64,000 nt of DNA. Origin: Desulfosudis oleivorans Hxd3. Its GTDB lineage: Bacteria; Desulfobacterota; Desulfobacteria; Desulfobacterales; Desulfosudaceae. This document shows, one piece after another, positions 26,120 through 33,211 of the stretch (its first letter is position 1; the number at the start of each line of letters is the position of its first letter). The translations under genes and the position numbers were made by a program. Under the pieces are notes generated by a model, which was given only the letters and a program-made list of their open reading frames with translations, was not told the DNA's origin and did no database searches. Location of the stretch: positions 616,001 through 680,000 of the forward strand of contig NC_009943.1 of assembly GCF_000018405.1 (NCBI RefSeq), read 5' to 3'.

Positions 26120-27499
26120 ATGGCAAAAAAGAAAACCGACAACACGCTGCCGCAAGACGTGACCGGCATTATCCTGGAGAGCATCTCCGACGGGGTGTTT
26201 ACCGTGGATAACAACTGGCGGATCACCTCTTTTAACCGGGCCGCTGAAAAGATCACCGGCATTCCCAGAAAAGAGGCCCTGGGCCGTCACTGCTGGGAGG
26301 TCTTTCGCTCCAACATGTGCGAGGCGGAGTGTGCCCTGAAAAAGACCCGTAAAGAGGGCAAGCCCTTTGTCAGCACCGACAGCTATATCATCAACAGCGA
26401 AAAAAAGCGCATTCCCGTCACGGTATCCACGGCCCTGCTCAAGGATGACGACGGTGAAGTGGTGGGATGTGTGGAGACCTTTCGGGACCACAGCCAGCTG
26501 GAGGAGCTGCGAAAGGAGTTGTCCGATACCTGGCGCATGGGCGACATTGTCAGCCGCAGCCCGGCCATGCGCCGCATTCTGAAGATGCTGCCCCAGGTGG
26601 CGGAAAGCGACAGCGTGGTCTTGATCGAGGGAGAGACCGGCACCGGTAAGGAGCTGACCGCCAAGGCCCTGCACAGCCTGAGTTTTCGCAAAGACAAGCC
26701 TTTTGTGACGGTAAACTGCGGGGCCTTTCCGGACACGCTGCTGGAGTCCGAGCTGTTCGGGTACAAGGCCGGGGCCTTTACCCACGCGGTCAAGGACAAG
26801 CAGGGCCTGTTTGCCGCGGCCAATGGCGGCACCCTGTTTCTCGATGAAATCGGCGAAACCAGCCCGGCTTTCCAGGTGCGGCTGCTGCGGGTGCTGGAAG
26901 ATCGCGCCTTTACCCCTCTGGGCACGGTGAAAAAAGAGAAGACCGACGTGCGGATTCTTGCCGCCACCAATGCCGGCCTTGCAAAAATGGTGGAAGCCGG
27001 TACCTTTCGCCAGGACCTGTTTTACCGCATCAACGTGATTCGCCTGGCCCTTCCGCCCCTGCGCCAGCGCATGGAAGATGTGCCCCTGCTGGTGGACCAT
27101 TTTATCGATCGGCTCAACCGGCTTCGGGGCAAGACCATATCCGGCATCGACCAGGAGGCACTGGAGGTACTGATGACCCACCGTTTTCCCGGCAATATTA
27201 GGGAGTTGGAAAACATCGTCGAATACGCCTTTGTGCTGTGCAGCGATGATCGCATCGGGGTGCGCCACCTGCCCGCCGACCTGGTCCGGCAGGAGGCAGA
27301 GCCGTCTGCCGGGGACCATGGGTTCGATGACCCGGTAAGGTCGGCCGAGGTTCAGGCCATCACCGACGCCCTTGCGCGCAACGACTATAACCGAAATGCC
27401 GCTGCCAGGGACCTGGGCATTCACAAGAGTACCCTGTTTCGCAAGATGCACCGGCTGGGCATTCCCCTGCCCGACCGGGACGGCCGCACAAAGGCCTGA
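26120..27499 (+). CDS. Sigma-54-dependent activator (PAS-AAA-Fis HTH)
   Basis: A 459-residue enhancer-binding protein. A PAS sensor spans about residues 14-125 and contains several cysteines (CWEVFRSNMCEAEC), suggesting a redox or Fe-S ligand. The AAA+ domain follows, with Walker A GETGTGKE and Walker B GGTLFLDEIGE, and a Fis-type helix-turn-helix at the end (NRNAAARDLGIHKSTLFRKM). The sigma-54 contact loop reads GAFTHA (about residue 217) rather than the usual GAFTGA. There is no receiver domain, so control is by the PAS input. It stands directly before the ORP-like cluster, whose sigma-54 promoter and paired upstream palindromes start 51 bp after its stop. A homologous regulator controls the orange protein operons of Desulfovibrio vulgaris. 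Confidence 0.93.
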   Translation: MAKKKTDNTLPQDVTGIILESISDGVFTVDNNWRITSFNRAAEKITGIPRKEALGRHCWEVFRSNMCEAECALKKTRKEGKPFVSTDSYIINSEKKRIPVTVSTALLKDDDGEVVGCVETFRDHSQLEELRKELSDTWRMGDIVSRSPAMRRILKMLPQVAESDSVVLIEGETGTGKELTAKALHSLSFRKDKPFVTVNCGAFPDTLLESELFGYKAGAFTHAVKDKQGLFAAANGGTLFLDEIGETSPAFQVRLLRVLEDRAFTPLGTVKKEKTDVRILAATNAGLAKMVEAGTFRQDLFYRINVIRLALPPLRQRMEDVPLLVDHFIDRLNRLRGKTISGIDQEALEVLMTHRFPGNIRELENIVEYAFVLCSDDRIGVRHLPADLVRQEAEPSAGDHGFDDPVRSAEVQAITDALARNDYNRNAAARDLGIHKSTLFRKMHRLGIPLPDRDGRTKA

Positions 27500-27549
27500 G
27501 TCATCCTGTCTGCCCTCCCCCTGACGAAACCGATACAGTCGCAATAGGG

Positions 27550-27591
27550 TCGCACATTTTGGTGCGAGAATAGTCGCGTTTTTGCGACTAT
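27550..27591. promoter_or_regulatory. Paired inverted repeats, candidate enhancer (UAS) sites
   Basis: TCGCAC-n6-GTGCGA (27550-27567) and ATAGTCGC-n6-GCGACTAT (27570-27591) share TCGC/GCGA half-sites and the same 6-bp spacer. Their centres are 22 bp apart, about two helical turns. They lie about 95-135 bp upstream of the sigma-54 promoter, the usual place for activator binding. Confidence 0.75.
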
Positions 27592-27684
27592 GTTACGCTT
27601 CCGACTCCTTTCCCATCAGCCGCTATAAACTTTAAATATTTGTATTTTATATTTAAATTTATTTTATCGAGGTTATGCAACAAG

Positions 27685-27700
27685 TGGCACGGCAATTGCT
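27685..27700 (+). promoter_or_regulatory. Sigma-54 promoter of the ORP-like cluster
   Basis: TGGCACGGCAATTGCT is a full consensus match with GG and GC 10 bp apart. Transcription would begin near 27711, 46 bp before the first gene. Confidence 0.92.
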
Positions 27701-27756
27701 GTAAGTAAAGGCGAAGACAGTAAGTGCAACCCTAATCTGACGAGAACGGTCGGTAA

Positions 27757-28344
27757 ATGATGAATGTGGCGGTAACAGCCTGGGGCGGGAGAATCTCTCC
27801 GGTCTTTGATTCCGCAAGGACACTGATGCTTGCGGAGATAAAAGATGGTGAGGTGGTGTCCCGGCGGTATGAAAGCATTGATCCGGTGTGGATTTCCCAC
27901 CTGGCCGACCGGCTGCGCGAACTGGGGGTGGACGTGCTGATCTGCGGCGCCATTTCACAGACGCCGTCCACTATTATAGAGGCAAATGGCATCCGCCTGA
28001 TTCCTTTTATCGGCGGTGCCATTGAAGAGGTGCTCAACGCGTTTGCCCGAAGCGGCCGTATTGCCTCGGATTTTCTGATGCCGGGGTGTGGTCGCGGGCA
28101 ACGCCGACAGGGCAGGGGCGCCTGCCCGAGAAGTTATAAGGAGGTGAATGCAATGCCAAGAAGCGATCGAACAGGGCCCCAGGGTCTGGGGCCGGGAACC
28201 GGTCGGGGCCGTGGGCCCTGCCAGGGCGGCAGGACCGGAACAGGCACCGGGCAGGGCACTGGCCAGGGTCAAGGTCAAGGCCGTGGCCAGGGCAGAGGCC
28301 AGGGTGCAGGAAACGGCGCCGGCCAGGGTAAAAGAAACCGATAA
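27757..28344 (+). CDS. NifX-like (FeMo-co-binding type) protein fused in frame to a Gly/Arg-rich small protein
   Basis: A 195-residue frame. Residues 1-110 are a dinitrogenase iron-molybdenum cofactor type domain (MNVAVTAWGGRISPVFDSAR and LICGAISQTPSTIIEANGI). A Cys/Arg-rich stretch PGCGRGQRRQGRGACP follows. From residue 133 (Met, base 28153) the sequence reads MPRSDRTGPQGLGPGTGRG and continues as a Gly/Gln/Arg tail, like a DUF5320-type small protein. That Met is preceded by AAGGAGGTGAATGCA, a strong ribosome site, so a separate 63-residue product from 28153 is likely. No stop separates the two parts; out-of-frame stops do lie nearby. The ancestral arrangement was probably two genes. Confidence 0.8.
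   Translation: MMNVAVTAWGGRISPVFDSARTLMLAEIKDGEVVSRRYESIDPVWISHLADRLRELGVDVLICGAISQTPSTIIEANGIRLIPFIGGAIEEVLNAFARSGRIASDFLMPGCGRGQRRQGRGACPRSYKEVNAMPRSDRTGPQGLGPGTGRGRGPCQGGRTGTGTGQGTGQGQGQGRGQGRGQGAGNGAGQGKRNR
28153..28344 (+). CDS. Possible internal start: small Gly/Arg-rich protein
   Basis: A 63-residue product nested in the frame of the preceding entry, starting at an ATG with a near-perfect ribosome site (AAGGAGG, about 8 bp upstream). The N-terminus MPRSDRTGPQGLGPGTGRG resembles that of the DUF5320 protein at 28529 (MPGYNGTGPMGAGPMTGG). The remainder is low-complexity Gly, Gln and Arg, with one cysteine. I infer independent translation. Confidence 0.5.
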   Translation: MPRSDRTGPQGLGPGTGRGRGPCQGGRTGTGTGQGTGQGQGQGRGQGRGQGAGNGAGQGKRNR

Positions 28345-28387
28345 TTCGACTTTATTGAAAAGATAAAGTCGTAAAAACCAAAAACCG

Positions 28388-28513
28388 GACGGCTTCGTAA
28401 AAAGTTCAAGTTCAAGGCGCGCAAGTTCCGAGGAATGAGGCGTACTTGCTGTACGCCGCAGTGACGAGTGAATGCAGCGCAACACAGAAATTGGGCTTTT
28501 TACGAAGTCGTCA
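28388..28513 (+). mobile_element. Palindromic non-coding element, family A, copy 3
   Basis: 126 bp with inverted ends (GACGGCTTCGTAAAAAG on the left; the right end complement is GACGACTTCGTAAAAAG) and a centre at GTACTTGCTGTAC. It lies between two ORP-cluster genes. No clear target duplication is left, so it may be an older insertion. Confidence 0.75.
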
Positions 28514-28528
28514 AATAAGGAGATGAAA

Positions 28529-28849
28529 ATGCCAGGATACAATGGAACAGGCCCCATGGGGGCCGGGCCCATGACGGGCGGTGCGCGGGGTTACTGTTCA
28601 CCGGCCGCTGCGGGCCAGAGAGGTACGGGTTTCGGCTTTGGCCGGGGCATGGCATATCGTCGGGGCGGTGGCTTTGGTCCGGGCAGAGGCGCCGGAGGTG
28701 GCTACGGCCGACGGTTCGCGGGGCCGCAGGCCCCTTACGGGGTATCACCCACTGACGAGGCCGCGGCCCTGAAGCAGCAGGCCCAGGCCATGCAGAACAG
28801 CCTGGATGCCATTTCCGCAAGGCTTGCCGAACTGGAAAAAGAGGAATAA
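28529..28849 (+). CDS. DUF5320-type Gly-rich protein with C-terminal coiled coil
   Basis: A 106-residue protein. It begins MPGYNGTGPMGAGPMTGG, has a Gly/Arg/aromatic middle (FGFGRGMAYRRGGGFGPG) and ends in a helical, coiled-coil-like segment (LKQQAQAMQNSLDAISARLA). AAGGAG lies before the ATG at 28529. Proteins of this type often occur beside NifX-like proteins and MinD-like Fe-S ATPases in anaerobes; their role is unknown, perhaps scaffolding or binding a cofactor or RNA. Its start resembles the nested product at 28153, suggesting a duplication. Confidence 0.75.
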   Translation: MPGYNGTGPMGAGPMTGGARGYCSPAAAGQRGTGFGFGRGMAYRRGGGFGPGRGAGGGYGRRFAGPQAPYGVSPTDEAAALKQQAQAMQNSLDAISARLAELEKEE

Positions 28850-28865
28850 CCCGACAGGTTAGCAA

Positions 28866-29042
28866 GTGTCCATCCATGTAACATGGATGAGACCACATGG
28901 TGTTTCCAATCCAGAAATGAGAATTTTTTTGCAAGATCAAGGAAAACAAGGGCTGACGCGGAGGCGTACTGTTGTACGCCGCACAAGGAAGCCCGCAGTT
29001 TGACGCAGAGATTGCGGAAAAAGGCCATTTATGGATGGAAAC
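28866..29042 (+). mobile_element. Palindromic non-coding element, family B, copy 1
   Basis: 177 bp with terminal inverted repeats (GTGTCCATCCATG at the left; the right end complement is GTTTCCATCCATA). It is flanked by TAGCAA on both sides (28860-28865 and 29043-29048), a clear 6-bp target duplication. The inner 140 bp nearly match 62954-63093. There is no transposase. Confidence 0.82.
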
Positions 29043-29095
29043 TAGCAAAATATGTTTTGCCTGGGCGTGCCATATTCATGCCCTCCTCCAACCCT

Positions 29096-29136
29096 GCCCG
29101 ATCCCCGTTCAATCGTGAACGGGGGCCGGGTCGGGC
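29096..29136 (+). other. Strong two-tier hairpin in the leader of the receiver-like gene
   Basis: The inner stem is CCCCGTTC/GAACGGGG and the outer stem GCCCGA/TCGGGC, with an internal loop between. No T-run follows, so it is not a standard terminator. It lies about 95 bp before the start codon at 29231 and could stabilise or process the operon mRNA. Confidence 0.5.
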
Positions 29137-29230
29137 CTTGTATGATGTCCCAGGCGGGTGTAAATTCGTTTGCCTGAAAAACGAAACGTACCCATACGTT
29201 TTACAAAAGCGAAAAAGGAGACAAAACGCC

Positions 29231-29629
29231 ATGCAAGCCTTGCTGGTGGGATCGAACCGGCCTGCTTTTACAGCGATGTCCGCCGCGCTGGAGGCAGCGG
29301 GTTTTGCGGTCAAATGGGCCGATACATGTGAAAGCGCGTTGGCCGTGTCGGAGGCCGGACCCCTGGACCTGGTGATAGTAGACGAGCGGGTTGAAGGCGC
29401 CGACGGCCTGGAATGCATAAAAACAATGGTGACACGCAATCCTTTTCTCAACTGCGCGGCAGTGAGCACCCGGTCGCCGGAGGACTTTCACGAGGCCAGC
29501 GAGGGGTTGGGCGTGCTGATGCAGCTTCCCCCTGTTCCGGGAGAGGCACATGCCCGTAAGTTGATCGATCATTTGAGTGCCATTTTAAACCTGGGAAAAA
29601 AAGCGGGTAAAAAGGAGCGTGCAAAATGA
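29231..29629 (+). CDS. Receiver-like protein of the ORP-type cluster
   Basis: A 132-residue single-domain protein with the fold pattern of a response-regulator receiver: a short strand LLVGSN, then DLVIVDERVEGADGLECIK, where an aspartate sits at the phosphorylation position. The acidic pair near the N-terminus and the conserved lysine are not obvious, so phosphorylation is doubtful. The start at 29231 follows AAGGAG; the longer open frame upstream runs through the family B element and is not real. The stop overlaps the next start (ATGA), tying it to the Fe-S ATPases. Its role in the cluster is unknown. Confidence 0.75.
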   Translation: MQALLVGSNRPAFTAMSAALEAAGFAVKWADTCESALAVSEAGPLDLVIVDERVEGADGLECIKTMVTRNPFLNCAAVSTRSPEDFHEASEGLGVLMQLPPVPGEAHARKLIDHLSAILNLGKKAGKKERAK

Positions 29630-30480
29630 TCATCAGTGTTGCCAGCGGAAAGGGCGGCACCGGAAAGACCACGGTGGCCACCAACCTGGCCGTGGCCCTG
29701 GGCCCGGACGTTCAGGTGTTGGACTGCGACGTGGAAGAACCCAATGCCCACCTGTTTTTAAAGCCGGCCTTCACCGACATGGAGGCCGTGATGGTGATGG
29801 TGCCGGCTGTTGACGAAGAAAAATGCACCTACTGCCGCAAGTGCGCCGAGATATGCCGGTTTCGCGCCATTGCCGTGCTGGGTGAGACCATCCTCACCTT
29901 TCCCGAGCTGTGCCACAGCTGCGGGGGCTGCATTGAAGTCTGCCCGGAAGACGCCGTGTATGAAACCAGCCGCAAGGTGGGTGTGGTGGAGCGGGGCACC
30001 GGCGTGGGCGACACCGCTTTTGTGCATGGCCGCCTGCGCGTGAGCGAGGCCATGGCCCCGCCCCTGATTAAAAGGGTGCGGGCCTATACCCGGCCCAGCG
30101 GTCTGACCATTATTGACGCGCCGCCCGGCACGTCGTGTCCGGTAATCGCGTCGGTTAAGGATGCCGATTTCGTGGTGATGGTGACCGAACCCACGCCCTT
30201 TGGCCTGCATGATCTGAAGCTGGGGGTGGAGGCGGTGCGGATGCTGGGCCTGCCCTGCGGCCTGGTGATCAACCGCAGCGACATCGGCAATGATGAAGTG
30301 TGGCGTTACGCCGAGGCGGAAAACCTGCCCATCCTGATGGAGATGCCGTTTGACCGGGGCATTGCCGAGGCTTACTCCCGGGGGGAGATGGTGGTGGAGC
30401 GGTTCCCCGAGTGGCGGGAAAAATTTGTGGACATGTATGGCCGGATCACCCAACTGGTGGAGAAAGGGGGCCGCAAATGA
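29626..30480 (+). CDS. MinD-like P-loop ATPase with two 4Fe-4S motifs (first)
   Basis: A 284-residue cytosolic ATPase. The deviant Walker A is SGKGGTGKTT at residues 8-17. A ferredoxin insert with two clusters (CTYCRKCAEICR and CHSCGGCIEVCP) lies at about 66-110, followed by the ATPase motif IIDAPPGTSCPV. This arrangement is known from the paired MinD-type Fe-S ATPases of the orange protein complex in Desulfovibrio. It overlaps the previous gene and the next by 4 bp each, so translation is coupled. It probably acts as a heterodimer with the next protein in cofactor or Fe-S handling. Confidence 0.92.
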   Translation: MIISVASGKGGTGKTTVATNLAVALGPDVQVLDCDVEEPNAHLFLKPAFTDMEAVMVMVPAVDEEKCTYCRKCAEICRFRAIAVLGETILTFPELCHSCGGCIEVCPEDAVYETSRKVGVVERGTGVGDTAFVHGRLRVSEAMAPPLIKRVRAYTRPSGLTIIDAPPGTSCPVIASVKDADFVVMVTEPTPFGLHDLKLGVEAVRMLGLPCGLVINRSDIGNDEVWRYAEAENLPILMEMPFDRGIAEAYSRGEMVVERFPEWREKFVDMYGRITQLVEKGGRK

Positions 30481-31352
30481 AGGAACTGGTGATTTTAAGC
30501 GGCAAGGGCGGCACCGGCAAAACCAGCCTGACCGCTGCTTTCGCGGCCATTACCAATAACCGGGTACTGTGCGACGCGGACGTGGATGCCGCGGACCTGC
30601 ATCTGCTCATGGCGCCCGCCGTAAAGCAGGAGACCGATTTTACCGGCGGCGGTATTGCTGAAATAGACCCGGACCGTTGCACTTCCTGTGGACGGTGCCT
30701 CGAGCTGTGCCGGTTTGAGGCCATTCGCGACGATTTTGTGGTCGACCCCATTGCCTGCGAAGGATGCGGCGTGTGCGTGGACCTCTGCCCGGAACAGGCC
30801 ATTGACTTTCCCATTCAGACCTGTGGGCAGTGGTATATATCAGGCACCCGGTTCGGCCCCATGGTCCATGCCCGGCTGGGCATTGCCGAGGAGAACTCCG
30901 GCAAGCTGGTGGCCCTGGTGCGGCAGGAGGCCCGCAAGCTGGCCGAGGCCCAAAATCTGGACCTGATATTGACCGACGGGCCGCCCGGCGTGGGCTGCCC
31001 GGTGATCGCCTCCCTGGGCGGGGCAACGGCCCTGCTGATCGTGGCCGAGCCCACGGTCTCGGGCATTCACGACATGGGCCGGGCCGCCGAGCTGGCAGCC
31101 CACTTCAAGGTGCCGGCCATGGTGTGCGTGAACAAATACGACTTGAACCCGGACCAGTCGGACGCCATTGAGGCCCTGTGCCGGGACCGGGGACTCGCCT
31201 TTGTGGGCCGGATTCCCTTTGACCCGGTGTTTACAAAGGCCATGGTTTACGGCAAAACAGTTTTTGAATATGATGCAAAAGCCGAAGTCACCGAGGCGGT
31301 GCGACGGTTGTGGGAGACCATTGCCGCGTCGCCTGAAATGAATCCGGCATAA
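30477..31352 (+). CDS. MinD-like P-loop ATPase with two 4Fe-4S motifs (second)
   Basis: A 291-residue partner of the preceding protein with the same order: SGKGGTGKTS at residues 8-17, ferredoxin insert with CTSCGRCLELCR and CEGCGVCVDLCP, then LTDGPPGVGCPV. Its start overlaps the previous stop in ATGA. The two share layout but differ in many residues, as expected of an old duplication that now makes a hetero-complex. Family knowledge: the Desulfovibrio pair belongs to the orange protein operons. The exact reaction is not established. Confidence 0.92.
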   Translation: MKELVILSGKGGTGKTSLTAAFAAITNNRVLCDADVDAADLHLLMAPAVKQETDFTGGGIAEIDPDRCTSCGRCLELCRFEAIRDDFVVDPIACEGCGVCVDLCPEQAIDFPIQTCGQWYISGTRFGPMVHARLGIAEENSGKLVALVRQEARKLAEAQNLDLILTDGPPGVGCPVIASLGGATALLIVAEPTVSGIHDMGRAAELAAHFKVPAMVCVNKYDLNPDQSDAIEALCRDRGLAFVGRIPFDPVFTKAMVYGKTVFEYDAKAEVTEAVRRLWETIAASPEMNPA

Positions 31353-31433
31353 CAATGTGCGGGACGGGCCGCATGGGGCGGCCGGTTCCTGTAGAGCGCT
31401 GTACGCTTAACAACAAACGATGAAGGAGATTGT

Positions 31434-31817
31434 ATGAAAGACGGAAGAATCGCCGTCCCCTCCAACGGAGCGGGCGGCCTGGACGGCACGCGGTCCGGCC
31501 ATTTCGGCCACTGTGACGTGTTTACCCTGGTGGACGTGAAAGACGGCCAGATCGCCCAGGTTTCCACCATTTCCAACCAGGAGCATGTTCAGGGCGGGTG
31601 CATGGTGCCGGTGAACCTTTTGGCGGAACACAGGGTCAACGCCCTGGTGGTGGGCGGTATCGGCATGCGCCCCCTGGCCGGTTTCCGGCAGGTGGGCATC
31701 GACGTGTACCACGACGATCAGCGGCCCGAAATCCGCCCCGTGGTGGAAGACCTGATCGCCGGCAAGCTGCTCCAGATCCGGGACGACCAGGTGTGTGGCG
31801 GGGGCGGCGGCCACTAG
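31434..31817 (+). CDS. Orange-protein-like (NifX/NafY domain) protein
   Basis: A 127-residue protein of the FeMo-co-binding (Nitro_FeMo-Co) family. It starts DGRIAVPSNGAGGLDGTRSG, has GHFGHCDVFTLVD and LVVGGIGMRPLAGF, and ends in CGGGGGH. In D. vulgaris the similarly placed protein (ORP) carries a Mo-Cu-S cluster, so a metal-sulfur cofactor is plausible here but not shown. AAGGAG precedes the ATG. It follows the ATPase pair by 81 bp and is followed directly by repeat element C. Confidence 0.85.
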   Translation: MKDGRIAVPSNGAGGLDGTRSGHFGHCDVFTLVDVKDGQIAQVSTISNQEHVQGGCMVPVNLLAEHRVNALVVGGIGMRPLAGFRQVGIDVYHDDQRPEIRPVVEDLIAGKLLQIRDDQVCGGGGGH

Positions 31818-32009
31818 CCGAATATTTCACCTTCGGGCGAGTCGCTTTGATCCCGCCATCGGCGGGACTGTGTTGCGGGCCGCTCGCAATATATACGGTA
31901 GGGGCGAACCTTGTGTTCGCCCTTTGATGGGCAACCACAGGGAGTGCCCCTACAATATATTGTCCCGCGCCCTGCATCTTTCGGCCAAATAAACGCGTGA
32001 AATATCCGG
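31818..32009. repeat. Dispersed repeat C, full-length copy
   Basis: 192 bp between inverted ends CCGAATATTTCAC and GTGAAATATCCGG, beginning immediately after the preceding stop codon. It contains nested inverted repeats (CCCGCC/GGCGGG; TAGGGGC/GCCCCTA). A half copy lies at 2759-2820. No target duplication is visible. Confidence 0.7.
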
Positions 32010-32075
32010 TTCAGATCAATTGTGACATATTCGGAACGGCGTTTTCGGGTAAAAAATGCGTAACGGGAGAGAATC

Positions 32076-32825
32076 ATGACCACATACACCATCCATCCCA
32101 TCGTGATGGGGACCAAGGTGTTTGACAAGAGCATGATGACCTACCAGTTCGGCGCCGGCACCCCGTATACCATTCCTATCTACTGCTGGTATATCAAGGG
32201 CGGCGACAAGACCATCCTGGTGGACACCGGGGAACGGAATCCCATCTGCTCGGCGGAACGGGAAGCGGCCATCGGCGGAAAGATCTATACCTTTGAGGAG
32301 GGCCTGGCCCGGTGGGGTATAAAACCGGAAGCCATCGACGTTGTGATTCACACCCACCTTCACAATGACCATTGTGAAAACGATGACAAGTGTCCCAACG
32401 CGGTGTTTTACGTGCACGAAAGGGAACTGGCCCATCTTCATGCCCCCCATCCCCTGGATATCCGGTATGTGGAAGATTACCTGGAAACCGTTGAAGAAAA
32501 CGGCCAGGTGGTCACGGTGGAGGGCAACACCGATATTGTGGATGGCATTCGCGTGATTCACACGCCGGTGCACACCGAGGGCGGGCTCACGGTGCTGATT
32601 CAGACCCCTGCCGGCACCGCGGCCATTACAGGGTTCTGCGTGATCGACGAAAATTTTAATCCCCCTAAAGAGGCACGGGCCATGGAGATGGAGGTGATTC
32701 CGCCGGGCACCGTGGTCAACAGCTACAAGGCCTATGACATCATGCAGGCGGTCCGGTCCATGGCGGATATCCTGCTGCCGCTGCATGAGCCCCGGTTCGC
32801 GGCCATGGGCACCATACCTGAATAA
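32076..32825 (+). CDS. Metallo-beta-lactamase-fold hydrolase (AHL-lactonase-like)
   Basis: A 249-residue soluble hydrolase with the zinc motif HTHLHNDHCEN at about residues 92-102 and a further histidine at VHTEGG. Overall layout resembles N-acyl homoserine lactone lactonases and their relatives; the substrate cannot be assigned. There is no signal peptide. GGGAGAG lies just before the ATG at 32076. It lies inside the ORP-type cluster, 27 bp before the CGGC gene, in the same direction, so it is likely co-transcribed with it. Confidence 0.87.
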   Translation: MTTYTIHPIVMGTKVFDKSMMTYQFGAGTPYTIPIYCWYIKGGDKTILVDTGERNPICSAEREAAIGGKIYTFEEGLARWGIKPEAIDVVIHTHLHNDHCENDDKCPNAVFYVHERELAHLHAPHPLDIRYVEDYLETVEENGQVVTVEGNTDIVDGIRVIHTPVHTEGGLTVLIQTPAGTAAITGFCVIDENFNPPKEARAMEMEVIPPGTVVNSYKAYDIMQAVRSMADILLPLHEPRFAAMGTIPE

Positions 32826-32852
32826 TTCGAACATACGAACAAGGAGAGAAAA

Positions 32853-33197
32853 ATGGAAAAAGTTGCGGTTGTGGGATGCGGAGCGTACATGGACAATGGA
32901 TACGGATGTCCCGGCGAGTGGCGGTGCCTGAAAGCCGCGGCCCTGGGCGAGGGCAAGTTTGAGGCCCCCGCAACGGTGGTTGCCTTTATCAAGTGCGAGT
33001 GCCCGGGCCGCTGCCTGGTGCCCAACGTGGGCATGGCCATGAAACTGTCCGAGATCAAGCCGGACAGGATATACCTGAGCAGCTGCCTGGCCAATGCCAA
33101 GCCCGGCTGCCCTTACAGCAACGCGGAAGAGATGGCAAAAATGATCGAAGGCAAGTTCGGCATTCCCGTGGTGACCGGGACCCATGATTATCATTAA
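32853..33197 (+). CDS. CGGC-domain protein
   Basis: A 114-residue small protein of the CGGC family, proposed to bind metal. Cysteines occur at VVGCGAY, YGCPGEWRC, KCECPGRC, SSCLANAKPGCP. The start follows AAGGAG. It lies between the MBL hydrolase and the last NifX-like gene, 14 bp before the latter, in one transcriptional unit. The cysteine content and setting suggest metal or sulfur handling alongside the NifX-like proteins. Confidence 0.85.
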   Translation: MEKVAVVGCGAYMDNGYGCPGEWRCLKAAALGEGKFEAPATVVAFIKCECPGRCLVPNVGMAMKLSEIKPDRIYLSSCLANAKPGCPYSNAEEMAKMIEGKFGIPVVTGTHDYH

Positions 33198-33211
33198 AAA
33201 AGGAGGTTGTT

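Noticed and set aside
25355..27544. Long open frame of 729 codons on the minus strand over the HAD and sigma-54 activator genes
   Set aside because: It runs antisense to two clear protein families, has low-complexity His/Gly/Gln-rich translation and no ribosome site; it reflects GC-rich codon bias in the opposite frame.
28347..28371. Hairpin CGACTTTAT/ATAAAGTCG as a terminator after the fused NifX-like gene
   Set aside because: No T-run follows on either strand (TAAAAACC on the plus side), so it is a weak hairpin only; the operon probably continues.
28883..29230. N-terminal extension of the receiver-like protein
   Set aside because: It would translate the family B element; AAGGAG at 29231's ATG and loss of the frame's protein character upstream argue against it.
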